NCBI GenBank assembly: GCA_016189835.1
Contig: JACPRU010000063.1
Coordinates: forward strand, 19,698 to 83,697
Length of the DNA: 64,000 nt
Direction: 5' to 3'
Source of the DNA: Deltaproteobacteria bacterium
GTDB lineage: Bacteria; Desulfobacterota; Binatia; JACPRU01
The notes under the pieces were generated by a model, which was given only the letters and a program-made list of their open reading frames with translations, searched no databases and was not told the DNA's origin. Below, piece after piece: positions 7,556 to 16,922 of the stretch. The position numbers and the translations under genes were made by a program. Each line of letters begins with the position of its first letter. Position 1 is the first letter of the stretch.

Positions 7556-8391
7556 TTCGGGGTGGCCGGGAAGAACAGGAAGGCGACGCGTACGATCACG
7601 AAGTCGGCGATGATGATCGCCACGAAGCTCCACACCACCGCCGACGTGGTCGCCCGGGCCACGCCCTCCGCGCCGCCGCTGGTGCGGAAGCCGAACGTGC
7701 AGGCGACGATCGACACCAGCATGCCGAACACCAGACCCTTCACCAGGCCGACGAGGACGTCGGTCAGATTCAGCCACTCGGTCAGGTTGTCGAGAAACTG
7801 CGAGACGCTGATCGAGATCGTCGGGTCGAGCGCGACCACCAGCGTCCCGCCGAGGATGCCGATCACGTCGGAGTAGAGCACGAGCATCGGCAGCGCGAGC
7901 GTCATTGCCAGGAAGCGCGGCATCGACAGGAACGGCACCGGATCGATGTCCATCGTGCGCAGCGCCGAGATCTCCTCGTAGACCTTCATCGACCCGATCT
8001 CGGCGGCGACGGCCGATCCCGACTTGCCGGCGACGATGAAGCCCATGATGACCGGGCCGAGCTCCTTGGTCATCGCCAGGCCGACCAGCGAGCCGAGCAC
8101 CTCCTGCGTGTAGTTGGCGAGTTGGTCGGCGGCCTGCACGACCATGACCATGCCGACGAACAGCGATACCAGCGCGGCGATACCCAGCGTCTCGGAGCCG
8201 ACCAGCAGGAGCTGGGTGACGATCTTCGGCAGATGGCGTCCCGCCGAGCGGCAGTGCCAGACGGTGGCGGCGAGCAACGAGACGCACTCGCCGACGATCT
8301 GCAGGACGTCGAGCGTGCCGCGCCCCAGCGCGGCCACGACGCCGGGCGGGGCCCGGAGGGAGGAGCGAGCGCTGTCGGTGGCTTGGGCCAT
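7552..8391 (-). CDS. mlaE: ABC transporter permease, MlaE-like
   Basis: 279 residues, five to six membrane segments. MlaE/DUF140 family hallmarks are seen in 'LGSLVGLAMTKELGPVIMGF', 'AGKSGSAVAAEIGSMKVYEE' and 'ISALRTMDIDP'. Start ATG 8391 is preferred over an upstream TTG-side extension because GGAG lies 7 nt before it and the upstream gene ends only 16 bp away. It works with MlaF and the MCE protein in inner-membrane lipid movement. No MlaB-type STAS or MlaC-type periplasmic carrier is encoded next to it. Confidence 0.94.
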   Translation of the reverse strand: MAQATDSARSSLRAPPGVVAALGRGTLDVLQIVGECVSLLAATVWHCRSAGRHLPKIVTQLLLVGSETLGIAALVSLFVGMVMVVQAADQLANYTQEVLGSLVGLAMTKELGPVIMGFIVAGKSGSAVAAEIGSMKVYEEISALRTMDIDPVPFLSMPRFLAMTLALPMLVLYSDVIGILGGTLVVALDPTISISVSQFLDNLTEWLNLTDVLVGLVKGLVFGMLVSIVACTFGFRTSGGAEGVARATTSAVVWSFVAIIIADFVIVRVAFLFFPATPK

Positions 8392-8407
8392 GCCGGCTCC
8401 GTCGGCC

Positions 8408-9739
8408 TCAGTCGAACGAGAGATACCACGGCGGGACGAGCTTGCCATCGCCCCAGGACCACATCCGCCACAGCACGTCGCGGTGCGTGGCGGCGCCGTG
8501 ATGCTCGGCTCCGTAGAGCCGGTAGAGCGGCGCCCAGGTTAGGCGCAGCCCCGGGTTCTTCGGGAACAGGCCGTCGAGCAGGGTCGGCGCCTGGGCGTCG
8601 CCGGCCCGCGGGGAGTCGCGATCGATCCACAACGGCACGAGCGCGCGCGTGTGCAGCCGCATGTCGCCCTCGCCCTCGTGCTGGTCGCGGTAGAAGAGGA
8701 ACAGCACGTCGGCGCGCCGGTACGCGGCGTCGTCGCCGAGGCCCTCGTGGCGGCGGTAGAACGGCCAGAAGTAGAAGACCGAGTGCATCGTCGCGGTGCG
8801 GCGGTCCTGGTAGAGCGGCGTCAGCCGCAGCGACCGCCGCCGCCCGCTGGAGAGCTCCCGCTCGATCGTCCAGAACGGCCACGGAAAGCCCTCGATCTCC
8901 GTGTCGCTCGCGCGGTCGATGGTGTGGGTGTAGAGCGGCAGCACGAGCAGGAACGCGTACGAGCGGCTCTCGATGCGCGGTCCGTCGAGCGCCGAGAAGA
9001 GCGGCCAGGAGATGCGGGTCGCCACCGCGCCCGCGCGGCCGGGATGGGCGACCGCGCGGACGTACAGCGGCCAGGCGACGTAGGACGACTCGTACTCCGC
9101 GCCGAGCACCGTGTGCCCCCAGATCGGCCACAGGCGCACGCCTTCGCCGGCCGTGCCGCCGACCCGCGAGAAGAACGGGAACGGCAGCCAGGTGCGCCGC
9201 CACAGCGGCTCCTCGAGGCGCAGGTACAGGGGGAAGAGCAGCATGCGGATCCGCTGGTAGCCGAGCAACCCCTCGACGTCGGCGTAGAACGGCAGCACGG
9301 AGAGCGAGCGCCCGGAGTCCGGCGCGTCGCGGTAGAAGACGAAGGGATAGATCGTCAGCTCGCTGCGGTAGGGACGCTCCGGCGGCGGCGTGCGGCGGCG
9401 GACGTAGGAGCCGAGGCCGAGGAAGCGGAACGAGAGCTCCTCGCGCGATCGCGTCCAGGAGGCCAGGGGGTAGAGCAGGAAGCCCCGGGAGCTTCCGTCG
9501 CCGGCGGAGCGCGACGAGTAGAACAAGGGCCGCAGCGCCAGGGCCGAACCTTCCGCGTCGCGCTGCCATTCGATCAACGGGCCGAGCAGCCGGCCGTGGG
9601 TGGCGCCGTGGCGCGTCTCGATCTCGAGCAGCGGCCAGGCTCGCAGCTCGAGCGCGCGAGCCGAGCCGGCGCCGAGAACCAGGCCGAGCACGGCGAGCCC
9701 GAGCCCCCGCGCTCGGCGCCTATTCGCTGCGCAACTCAA
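8408..9739 (-). CDS. Exported protein with aromatic-rich repeats, function unknown
   Basis: 443 residues. A signal peptide (about 1-30, 'GLGLAVLGLVLGAGSARA') is followed by about 400 residues built from recurring blocks with W-P or L-P-F-Y/F patterns: 'LLYPLASW', 'LTIYPFVFYRD', 'LSVLPFYA', 'LLFPLYLRLE', 'WLPFPFFSR', 'RLWPIWGH', 'FPWPFWTIE', 'FYFWPFYRR', 'ALVPLWID'. Alternating hydrophobic beta-strand patterns suggest a beta-rich, possibly outer-membrane-associated protein. Start is TTG 9739, overlapping the upstream gene by 20 nt. It lies directly before mlaE, so an envelope lipid role is an inference from position only. Confidence 0.6.
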   Translation of the reverse strand: MSCAANRRRARGLGLAVLGLVLGAGSARALELRAWPLLEIETRHGATHGRLLGPLIEWQRDAEGSALALRPLFYSSRSAGDGSSRGFLLYPLASWTRSREELSFRFLGLGSYVRRRTPPPERPYRSELTIYPFVFYRDAPDSGRSLSVLPFYADVEGLLGYQRIRMLLFPLYLRLEEPLWRRTWLPFPFFSRVGGTAGEGVRLWPIWGHTVLGAEYESSYVAWPLYVRAVAHPGRAGAVATRISWPLFSALDGPRIESRSYAFLLVLPLYTHTIDRASDTEIEGFPWPFWTIERELSSGRRRSLRLTPLYQDRRTATMHSVFYFWPFYRRHEGLGDDAAYRRADVLFLFYRDQHEGEGDMRLHTRALVPLWIDRDSPRAGDAQAPTLLDGLFPKNPGLRLTWAPLYRLYGAEHHGAATHRDVLWRMWSWGDGKLVPPWYLSFD

Positions 9740-10127
9740 GCGACTGCAGATCGCGCGCGCGGATCTGGTAGGCGCCGAGCTCGGTGCGGCCCGAGAACGC
9801 GAGCGAGCTGCGGATCTTCAGCTCGACGCGATCGCCCTTGCGGAGCGTCACGGTGGCGACCAGGCTCTTGGCGGGATCGCCGCCGAACTCCACGGTCTTC
9901 ACGTCGTCGAAGGAGACGCGCACGTCGCCGCGGCCGAGCTGCCCGGAGAGCGCGAGCTCACCGCCGCAATGGATCCAGCGGGCCTCGACGCGCGTACCGT
10001 CACGATCGACGAACGTGCCCGCGTAGTTGCGCTCGGGCACGGCGCTGCCGGAGCCGCCGAGTGCTCCCATGCCGACCAGCGGCAGTGCCAGCAATGCGAT
10101 CGCGATCGACCGAAGCCTCCGAGCCAT
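9720..10127 (-). CDS. Exported hypothetical protein
   Basis: 135 residues, not recognised. A signal peptide (about 1-28, 'RSIAIALLALPLVGMGALG') precedes a small beta-rich domain: 'GTFVDRDGTRVEARW', 'LSGQLGRGDVRVSFDDVKTV', 'VTLRKGDRVELKI'. ATG 10127 has a GGGGGA purine run upstream. It is the first gene of the unit running into the aromatic-repeat protein and mlaEFD. The 172 bp to the divergent gene at 10300 should contain promoters, but no strong sigma-70 pair is evident. Confidence 0.6.
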   Translation of the reverse strand: MARRLRSIAIALLALPLVGMGALGGSGSAVPERNYAGTFVDRDGTRVEARWIHCGGELALSGQLGRGDVRVSFDDVKTVEFGGDPAKSLVATVTLRKGDRVELKIRSSLAFSGRTELGAYQIRARDLQSLELRSE

Positions 10128-10299
10128 GGGTCCCCCTTCGCCGCCGAACCGCCGTGACGCGCTCCTACCACAGGACCCCAGCGCCGCAAAGCAACGCGTC
10201 GGAGAGCGGGACGGTCGATTTCCCGCCGTCGAGCATGATAGAAGACCCGGGCTGCAGGCGAGGCCGGGCGCACCACCGGCCCCGGCCGCAGGGGGTCTC

Positions 10300-10980
10300 T
10301 TGGGCGGCAAGAACGGCGAGGCCAAGCATCCGTTTCAATTCATGGCGTGCTGGGAGCTGCGCGAGATGCTCGGGCGGCGCGCGGCCGACGTGCCCGAGCT
10401 GCTCGAGGGGCTCGAGGAGGTCCCGCTCGACAGCATCTACTTCCACACCCACAGCTATTTCCTGCGTCATCCGTACATCGCCGGCCCCTATCCCAACGAC
10501 TTCGCCAACTGGGCCGCGATCCAGCTCCGCGACCGGGTGCTCGGCGAACGCTTGGCGGTGATCGATCCGTTCGAGGCCGGGGACCTCGAGGCCCTGCGCA
10601 ACGAATTGGTGACGATCCTCGACGATCACCTGTCGCACGTCGGGTCGGTCCCGCGGGTGGTGTTCGGCGAGTTCTTCTTCTTCATGCAGTCGCGCATCCT
10701 CGCCGTGCCGGCGGGCATCAAGGTGCGCACGCTCGCGGAGCTGCGCGAGGGGCTCGAGCGCGTCGACGCCAGCGCGATCTACTTCCACGTCTTCGACGCC
10801 CTGGCCCGCAAGGGCCGGCGGCGCAGCGATTTCGCGGTGTGGATCGAGGATGGCCTGGGCCGTAAGGAGCTGGCGGCGAAGTTCAGCGCGGTGAATCCCT
10901 ACGCGACCACGCTCGAACGCGTGCGCCGCCGCTTGATCGCGCTCTGCGACGAAGCGGAGCGGGCGGGGAGCGCCTCGTGA
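10300..10980 (+). CDS. DUF5752 family protein
   Basis: 226 residues. The paired features 'SIYFHTHSYFLRHPYIAGPYP' (first half, split by P) and 'AIYFHVFDALARKGRRRSDF' plus 'FANWAAIQL'/'FAVWIEDGL' show an internally duplicated architecture typical of DUF5752 proteins, which are recurrent neighbours of trehalose synthase. TTG 10300 is chosen because AGGGGG precedes it at good distance and the residues upstream look non-native. It overlaps the trehalose synthase gene (GTGA), so a shared function in trehalose metabolism is likely; the biochemical role is unknown. Confidence 0.75.
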   Translation: MGGKNGEAKHPFQFMACWELREMLGRRAADVPELLEGLEEVPLDSIYFHTHSYFLRHPYIAGPYPNDFANWAAIQLRDRVLGERLAVIDPFEAGDLEALRNELVTILDDHLSHVGSVPRVVFGEFFFFMQSRILAVPAGIKVRTLAELREGLERVDASAIYFHVFDALARKGRRRSDFAVWIEDGLGRKELAAKFSAVNPYATTLERVRRRLIALCDEAERAGSAS

Positions 10981-12173
10981 AGGTCTCGCTCGACGACTAC
11001 CGAGCCGTCTCGCCGCCGGGGTCGATCGACATCCTGCGGCGCATGGCCGAGAAGCTGCGCTCCCGCAAGGTGCTGCGCATCAGCGCCCACCGCAAGGGGA
11101 CGGGCGTGGCGGAGATGCTCGAGCGGCACACGCCGCTCCTCCAGGAGCTCGGCGTCGACGCGCGCTGGGAGGTGATCCAGGGCGGCGAGGGCTTCCAGGC
11201 CGCCTGCCAGGCGCTCTACAACCTGCTCCAGGGCGAGGAGGACCGCTTCACCGAGGAGATGTTCCAGCAGTACGTGCAGACCAACCGCGAGAACGCCCGC
11301 GGGCTCCCCCTCGAGACCGACGTGGTGGTGATTCACGACCACCAGGCGGCGCCGCTCGTCGACGCCCGGCCGCAGGAAGGCCGCTGGGTCTGGCGTTGCC
11401 ACCTCGACGTCGCCCGGCCGCAGCGCAAGGCCTGGGCGATGCTGCGGCAGTTCGTGGTCAAGTACGACGCGGCGGTGTTCTCGCTGCCGAAATTCGCGCA
11501 GCGGCTGCCGATCCCGCAGTTCCTGATCTATCCGTCGATCGATCCGCTGTCGGAGAAGAATCGCGAGCTGTCGACCGGCGAGATCCGCTCGACGCTCGAC
11601 CGGCTCGGCATCCCCGCCGACAAGCCGATCCTCCTACAGGTCTCCCGCTTCCATCGCTTTAAGGATCCGGTCGGCGTCATCGAGGCCTACCGCATCGCCA
11701 AGAAGCAGAACGACTGCCGCCTCGTGCTCGCCGGCTCGCCGGCGGAGGGCGAGGCGGGTCGGCGCATCCTCGCCGAGATGGAGTTGGCGGCCGGCGGCGA
11801 TCCCGACGTCCACATCGTGCAGTTGCCCGAGAGCGCGGAGATCGAGATCAACGCGTTGCAGCGCGCCGCGGCGATCGTCATCCAGAAATCCACCCGCGAA
11901 GGCTTCGGACTGATGGTGGCCGAGGCGATGTGGAAGGGCAAGCCGGTGATCGGCGGGTTCGCCGGCGGCATCACCGCGCAGCTCATCTACGAGGTCACCG
12001 GCTACACGGTGAACTCGGTGGAGGGGTGCGCCTACCGCATCCGCACGCTGCTCAACAATCCCGACCTGGCGGCGAAGATGGGCGAGGACGCGCGCGAGTT
12101 CGCCCGCCACCACTTCTTGATCACCCGCAACCTCGGGGACTATCTCGCGCTGCTGACCACGCTCCTGCGCTGA
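10977..12173 (+). CDS. treT: Trehalose synthase (TreT type, GT4)
   Basis: 398 residues, GT-B fold. It matches the TreT group in '[13 protein letters not shown]', '[11 protein letters not shown]', '[15 protein letters not shown]', '[19 protein letters not shown]' and the GT4 E-x7-E segment '[16 protein letters not shown]'. The enzyme makes trehalose from NDP-glucose and glucose, in some organisms reversibly. The GTG start overlaps the DUF5752 stop. Trehalose would act as a compatible solute or reserve. Confidence 0.88.
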   Translation: MKVSLDDYRAVSPPGSIDILRRMAEKLRSRKVLRISAHRKGTGVAEMLERHTPLLQELGVDARWEVIQGGEGFQAACQALYNLLQGEEDRFTEEMFQQYVQTNRENARGLPLETDVVVIHDHQAAPLVDARPQEGRWVWRCHLDVARPQRKAWAMLRQFVVKYDAAVFSLPKFAQRLPIPQFLIYPSIDPLSEKNRELSTGEIRSTLDRLGIPADKPILLQVSRFHRFKDPVGVIEAYRIAKKQNDCRLVLAGSPAEGEAGRRILAEMELAAGGDPDVHIVQLPESAEIEINALQRAAAIVIQKSTREGFGLMVAEAMWKGKPVIGGFAGGITAQLIYEVTGYTVNSVEGCAYRIRTLLNNPDLAAKMGEDAREFARHHFLITRNLGDYLALLTTLLR

Positions 12174-12199
12174 AGGGGCAAACGGAGGACGATCCGACG

Positions 12200-12530
<331 letters not shown>

Positions 12531-12593
12531 CCGCCGAGCACGCGGCGCCGCCTCTCGCTCGCTGCATCTTGCGCCCGCAGCTCATCCGGTCGG

Positions 12594-12628
12594 GGGCGGA
12601 TGGAGCCGGTTCGACGGCTCCTCCGCCC
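12594..12628. terminator. GC hairpin downstream of larE
   Basis: GGGCGGATGGAGCCG (12594-12608) pairs with CGGCTCCTCCGCCC (12615-12628) with one bulged T and a 6-nt loop. It lies 28 bp after the larE stop on the minus strand and after the acsA remnant on the plus strand. It has no T-tract. Confidence 0.45.
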
Positions 12629-12655
12629 TACGCACGGCGGTGCGCGCCGGTGGCG

Positions 12656-13483
12656 TCAGTACGAAGAGCTCGTGACCCGCAGCGCCTCGTTCAAGCGGCC
12701 GCTGCGAAATCCCCTGGGGTCGACCTCGACCTCCGCGAAGCCGATGGTCCCCAGGGCCGCCGCCAGCTCGCCGCGCAGCGGCTCGGCGTTGAGCCGGGCG
12801 ATGTCCGCGGGCGGCACCTCGATCCGCGCGCGCTCGCCGAAGTAGCGAACGCGGCATTCGCGGAAGCCGCGGGCGCGCAGCCACCGCTCGGCGCGGGCGA
12901 CGCGCTCGAGGCCTTCGATCGTGATCGCGGTGCCGTAGGGGAAGCGCGAAGAGAGGCACGGGCTCGCCGGCCGATCGAAGGTGCGCAGGCCGAGCCGGCG
13001 GCTGATCTCACGGATCTCGCGCTTGGTGAGCCTCGCCGCGGCGAGCGGGTGACGGATCGCGCGCTCGGCGGCGGCCTGCAGGCCGGGGCGGTAGTCGCCG
13101 AGATCGTCGAGGTTGATGCCGTCGACGATCCACGGGATCGCGCGCCGCTTCGCCTGCTCGGCGGCGATCTCGTAGAGCGTCGACTTGCAGAAGTAGCAGC
13201 GGTTGGCGGGATTCTCGCGATAGTTCGGGATGTCGAGCTCGTTGTGGCGGACGACCGCGTGATCGAGGCCGAGCTCGCGGGCGAGGGCGATCGCCTCCGC
13301 CGTGTCCTCCTCGGGGTTCGTCGGCGATACCGTGGTGAGCGCGACCACCCGGTCGCCGAGCACGTCGCGTGCGACGCGGACGAGAAAGCTCGAATCGACC
13401 CCCCCGGAGAAGCAGACGAGCACGCGGCCGAGCTCGTCGAGCGAGCGGCGCAGGTCCTCGTGCTTCGCGTCCAGGGCATTCAT
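12656..13483 (-). CDS. larE: LarE-like ATP-dependent sulfur transferase
   Basis: 275 residues. The PP-loop '[11 protein letters not shown]' (about 23-33) binds ATP. Cys176 in '[13 protein letters not shown]' sits at the residue number of the sacrificial cysteine of Lactobacillus LarE. Other family marks are '[10 protein letters not shown]' and '[15 protein letters not shown]'. LarE adds sulphur to the pyridinium dicarboxylate precursor of the nickel-pincer nucleotide cofactor. LarB, LarC and a LarA client are not in the window, so the enzyme may serve a distant pathway or another thiolation. The next gene upstream is a cysteine synthase. Confidence 0.85.
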   Translation of the reverse strand: MNALDAKHEDLRRSLDELGRVLVCFSGGVDSSFLVRVARDVLGDRVVALTTVSPTNPEEDTAEAIALARELGLDHAVVRHNELDIPNYRENPANRCYFCKSTLYEIAAEQAKRRAIPWIVDGINLDDLGDYRPGLQAAAERAIRHPLAAARLTKREIREISRRLGLRTFDRPASPCLSSRFPYGTAITIEGLERVARAERWLRARGFRECRVRYFGERARIEVPPADIARLNAEPLRGELAAALGTIGFAEVEVDPRGFRSGRLNEALRVTSSSY

Positions 13484-13549
13484 CGTCGATCCGCCCGCCG
13501 CGCTAGGCGCCGCCGGTCCATGACGGCGGTTGGGACGCGCTCACCTCCC

Positions 13550-14488
13550 TCAAATGCCCTCGGCCTGGAAGAGCTCCGTGGTGAGATAGCGCTCGCCGGT
13601 GTCGCAGAACACGGTGAGCACGACCTTTCCGGGGCCGAGGCGCCGCGCGACCTCGAGCGCGGCGAAGCAGTTGGCGCCCGAGGAGATGCCGAGCAGCATG
13701 CCTTCCTCGCGCGCCAGGCGTCGCGTGAGCTGCGCGGCGTCCTGATCGCTCACGGTGACGACCTCGTCGAGAATCTTGAGATTCAGGTTCTCGGGGATGA
13801 ACCCGGCGCCGATTCCCTGGATCTTGTGATAGCCGGGCTTGCCGCCGGAGATCACCGGCGAGGCGGAGGGCTCGACGGCGACGACCCGCGTGCCGGGGCG
13901 CTCTCGCTTCAGCACCTCGCCGACGCCCGTGATCGTGCCGCCGGTGCCGACGCCGCTGACGAACGCGTCGACGCGCGGCATCTGCTCGAGGATCTCCCGC
14001 GCGGTGGTGCGGCGATGTATCTCGGGATTGGCCGGATTGTTGAACTGCTGCGGCATGAAGTATTCGGGGTGCTCGAGCAGGATCTCCTCGGCCTTGCGAA
14101 TCGCGCCGTGCATGCCGCGCGTGTCCGGGGTGAGGATCAGGGTCGCGCCGTAGGCCGCGAGCAGGCTGCGGCGCTCCTCGCTCATCGTATCGGGCATCGT
14201 CAGGATCAGCCGGTACCCCTTGACGGCGCATACCAGCGCCAGGCCGATGCCGGTGTTGCCGCTGGTCGGCTCGATGATCGTGTCGCCCGGCTTCAGGCGC
14301 CCTTCGTGCTCCGCCGCCTCGATCATGTTGAGGCAGATGCGGTCCTTGACGGAGCCGCCCGGGTTCATCGCCTCGACCTTGGCCCACACTTCGGCATGCG
14401 CCGGACCGGGAAGCCGGCGCAGACGAATCACCGGAGTCGATCCGACGAGCTCGAGCGGCGTGCGGGCGACCTGGGACGGAGTGGGCAT
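13550..14488 (-). CDS. cysK: Cysteine synthase A (O-acetylserine sulfhydrylase)
   Basis: 312 residues. The PLP lysine is K48 in 'NPGGSVKDR'; the phosphate-binding loop 'GVGTGGTITG' and the substrate loop 'TSGNTG' are intact. It converts O-acetylserine and sulphide to cysteine and acetate. The start is ATG 14488, 52 bp from the divergent heptosyltransferase gene. It precedes larE on the same strand (66 bp gap); sulphur supply is a shared theme but a single transcript is not proven. Confidence 0.93.
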   Translation of the reverse strand: MPTPSQVARTPLELVGSTPVIRLRRLPGPAHAEVWAKVEAMNPGGSVKDRICLNMIEAAEHEGRLKPGDTIIEPTSGNTGIGLALVCAVKGYRLILTMPDTMSEERRSLLAAYGATLILTPDTRGMHGAIRKAEEILLEHPEYFMPQQFNNPANPEIHRRTTAREILEQMPRVDAFVSGVGTGGTITGVGEVLKRERPGTRVVAVEPSASPVISGGKPGYHKIQGIGAGFIPENLNLKILDEVVTVSDQDAAQLTRRLAREEGMLLGISSGANCFAALEVARRLGPGKVVLTVFCDTGERYLTTELFQAEGI

Positions 14489-14540
14489 CAGCAGGGGGGG
14501 TGATCGACGATGCGCGCGATGATATCGGCGTGATTTCAGG

Positions 14541-15494
14541 GTGTCAAACCAGGTTCCGCCACCGTCGCTCGGCCGCGCCGGCGCGCTCGTCGTCTTCCCG
14601 GGCGCGCTCGGCGACCTGCTGTGCGCGATGCCGGCGATGCGCGAGATCTACCGCCGCCACGGCGGGCGGGTGACGGTGCTCTGCAAGGGCGATCTCGTGC
14701 CGCTGGTGCGCGCGGCGGAGATCGGCGACGCCGCGCCGATCGAAGGACGAGCAGCGGCGTGGCTGTTCGCCGCCGAGCCGCCGCCCGAGGCCGACGCGTT
14801 CTTCGCCGCATTCGCGGTGGTCGAGTCCTTCAGCGGCTCCGCGGCCCCCGAAGTGGCGCGCAACCTCGGGCGCTGGCTCGGCCACGCGGCGCGGGTTCAT
14901 CCGTTCCGCCCGCCCGTGCCGCGCCACCTCGCCGAGCACTTTCTCGGCTGCATCGGCGCGCCGCGCGCCGCCGCGGAGATCGCTACGGTGGAGGTGTCGG
15001 CGGGCGAAGCCGCCGTCGCTGCGGCGCGCGCGCGGATGGCCGCGCTGCCGCGGCCGGTCCTCGCGGTGCATCCCGGCAGCGGCGGCCGGAGCAAGCGATG
15101 GTCGCGCAGCGGGTTCGTCGAAATCGCCGACCGCTGGCGCGCGCGCGGCGGAGGCGTCGTGATCGTGCTCGGGCCCGCCGAGGCGGGAGAATCGTCGCTC
15201 TGGAAAGCCGCCGGTGTGGTGCTCGAGCCGCCGAGCGTGCTCGAGCTCGCCGCGCAGCTCGGCGCTGCGGACGCCTATCTCGGCAACGACTCGGGCGCGA
15301 GTCACCTCGCCGGGGCGGTCGGCGTGCGCGGCGCCGCGGTATTCGGCCCGACCGATCCGGCGCTGTGGCGGCCGCTGTCCCCGCGCATCGTCGCGTGCCG
15401 TCTCGCGCCGTGGACCGCGTGCGAGGAGGCGGCGCCGCGCGCCGCCGTCGACGCGGTCGATCGCGCGCTCGTGCCCGCCGCGACGTCGCCTTGA
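14541..15494 (+). CDS. Glycosyltransferase family 9 (heptosyltransferase-like)
   Basis: 317 residues, GT-B fold. N-terminal '[19 protein letters not shown]' is the GT9 signature; the C-terminal half has '[14 protein letters not shown]' and '[18 protein letters not shown]', the nucleotide-sugar site of ADP-heptose:LPS heptosyltransferases. It probably adds heptose or a related sugar to the lipopolysaccharide core on the cytoplasmic face. Start GTG 14541 follows TTTCAGG. No other LPS-core genes are adjacent. Confidence 0.82.
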   Translation: MSNQVPPPSLGRAGALVVFPGALGDLLCAMPAMREIYRRHGGRVTVLCKGDLVPLVRAAEIGDAAPIEGRAAAWLFAAEPPPEADAFFAAFAVVESFSGSAAPEVARNLGRWLGHAARVHPFRPPVPRHLAEHFLGCIGAPRAAAEIATVEVSAGEAAVAAARARMAALPRPVLAVHPGSGGRSKRWSRSGFVEIADRWRARGGGVVIVLGPAEAGESSLWKAAGVVLEPPSVLELAAQLGAADAYLGNDSGASHLAGAVGVRGAAVFGPTDPALWRPLSPRIVACRLAPWTACEEAAPRAAVDAVDRALVPAATSP

Positions 15495-15519
15495 CAAGGT
15501 CCAGACCCGCCATTAGCTT
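15491..15519 (+). promoter_or_regulatory. Sigma-70-like promoter for htpX
   Basis: TTGACA (15491-15496, perfect -35, overlapping the previous stop codon), 17-nt spacer, TAGCTT (15514-15519, weak -10). The predicted start lies about 35 nt before the htpX ATG. Seen by eye only. Confidence 0.4.
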
Positions 15520-15559
15520 CCGCGACAGCAGGCATCGCCAGACGCCTGCGACGGTATCC

Positions 15560-16423
15560 ATGCCTTCGGTGATCAAGACCACCCTGCTCCTGGCCGCGCT
15601 CACCGGCCTCTTCCTGGTGCTCGGCGACGTGCTCGGCGGCACTCTCGGCATGCAGTACGCCTTCGTGCTCGCGGTCGTGATGAACGCCGCCAGCTACTGG
15701 TTCTCCGACAAGATCGTGCTGGCGAGCTACGGTGCCCGGCCGATCGCCGAGACCGACGCGCCGGAACTCTACCGGATCGTCCGCCGCCTCGCGCAGAAGG
15801 CCCAGGTGCCGACGCCGCGCATCTATCGGATTCCCAGCGACTCGCCGAACGCGTTTGCCACCGGCCGCAACCCCCAGCACGCGGCCGTGGCGGTGACCGA
15901 CGGCATCCTTCGCCTGCTCAACCGCGAGGAGCTCGAGGGCGTGCTGGCTCACGAGCTCGGGCACGTCTTCAACCGCGACATCCTGGTGAGCTCGATCGCC
16001 GCCACGCTCGCGGGCGCGGTGATGATGCTCGCTCGCATGGCGCAGTGGGGCGCGATGTTCGGCGGCCTCGGCGGGCGCAACGATCGCGAGGAGCGGGGCA
16101 ACGGCCTGGTGTTGCTGCTCGCCATGGTGCTCGCGCCGCTCGCCGCGACGCTGATCCAGCTCGCCGTTTCACGGGCGCGGGAATACGGCGCCGACGACAG
16201 CGGAGCGAGGCTGTGCGGCAATCCGCACGCGCTCGCCGACGCGCTGGAGAAGCTGGCGATCCAGTCCGGGCGCATCCCGCTCGATGCCAGCCCGCAGACG
16301 GCGCACCTGTTCATCGTCAACCCGCTGTCCGGCCAGTTCCTCGCCAATCTCTTCAGTACGCATCCGCCGATCCAGGAGCGTGTCGCGCGCCTGCGCGGCA
16401 TGCATCTCGGCCTGGCGAGCTGA
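15560..16423 (+). CDS. htpX: HtpX-like membrane metalloprotease (M48B)
   Basis: 287 residues. Two N-terminal membrane segments (about 8-48), the zinc motif 'HELGH' (H131, E132, H135), two more hydrophobic segments (about 145-215), and the third ligand in '[13 protein letters not shown]'. The usual HtpX ending '[14 protein letters not shown]' is present. The enzyme degrades misfolded inner-membrane proteins with its active site facing the cytoplasm. It has its own promoter candidate at 15491 and is followed by DUF1844 and degP, a plausible envelope quality-control group. Confidence 0.93.
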   Translation: MPSVIKTTLLLAALTGLFLVLGDVLGGTLGMQYAFVLAVVMNAASYWFSDKIVLASYGARPIAETDAPELYRIVRRLAQKAQVPTPRIYRIPSDSPNAFATGRNPQHAAVAVTDGILRLLNREELEGVLAHELGHVFNRDILVSSIAATLAGAVMMLARMAQWGAMFGGLGGRNDREERGNGLVLLLAMVLAPLAATLIQLAVSRAREYGADDSGARLCGNPHALADALEKLAIQSGRIPLDASPQTAHLFIVNPLSGQFLANLFSTHPPIQERVARLRGMHLGLAS

Positions 16424-16440
16424 GCCGGCGGGGCGCGGGC

Positions 16441-16893
16441 ATGGAAGACGGGTCGCCGAAGGGATTTCAGGTTCGCGACCGTCGCCGGTTCACCGAGACC
16501 GGCGAGGCGCGTGAAGACGCCGCCGAGCAGCCCGTGGAGACCACCGACGCGGGCGCTTCCTCGGTCGGCGCGGCGGCCGCTCCCGCCGCCGAAGGGTCGC
16601 GCCCGCCCCGGCGCCCGCCGGAGGCCGAGACGCATCCGGACCGGCCCCTGGAGATCACCCTCAGCACGTTTCTCATGAGCCTCAGCACCCAGGCCCTGAT
16701 GTGTCTCGGAGAGATCCCCAATCCCGTGACGGGCGGCAACGAGACCGACCTGGACGCCGTCCGCGAGCTGATCGACATCATCAGCATGTTGCAGGAAAAG
16801 ACGCGCGGCAATCTCGATGCTGCCGAGGCCCGCCTGTTCGAGAACGTCCTCTTCGATCTGCGCCTGCGCTTCGTCGAGAAGGCTCGCAAGTAG
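16441..16893 (+). CDS. DUF1844 family protein
   Basis: 150 residues. The first 70 are charged and probably disordered, starting 'GFQVRDRRRFTETGEA'. The C-terminal 75 form the conserved helical domain: 'FLMSLSTQALMCLGEIPNP' and 'IDIISMLQEKTRGNL'. DUF1844 proteins are small, widespread in deltaproteobacteria-like groups, and of unknown function. It lies 17 bp after htpX and 29 bp before degP. Confidence 0.82.
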   Translation: MEDGSPKGFQVRDRRRFTETGEAREDAAEQPVETTDAGASSVGAAAAPAAEGSRPPRRPPEAETHPDRPLEITLSTFLMSLSTQALMCLGEIPNPVTGGNETDLDAVRELIDIISMLQEKTRGNLDAAEARLFENVLFDLRLRFVEKARK

Positions 16894-16922
16894 ACGGCGC
16901 GCGGCGCCGGGAGAACGAGCGA

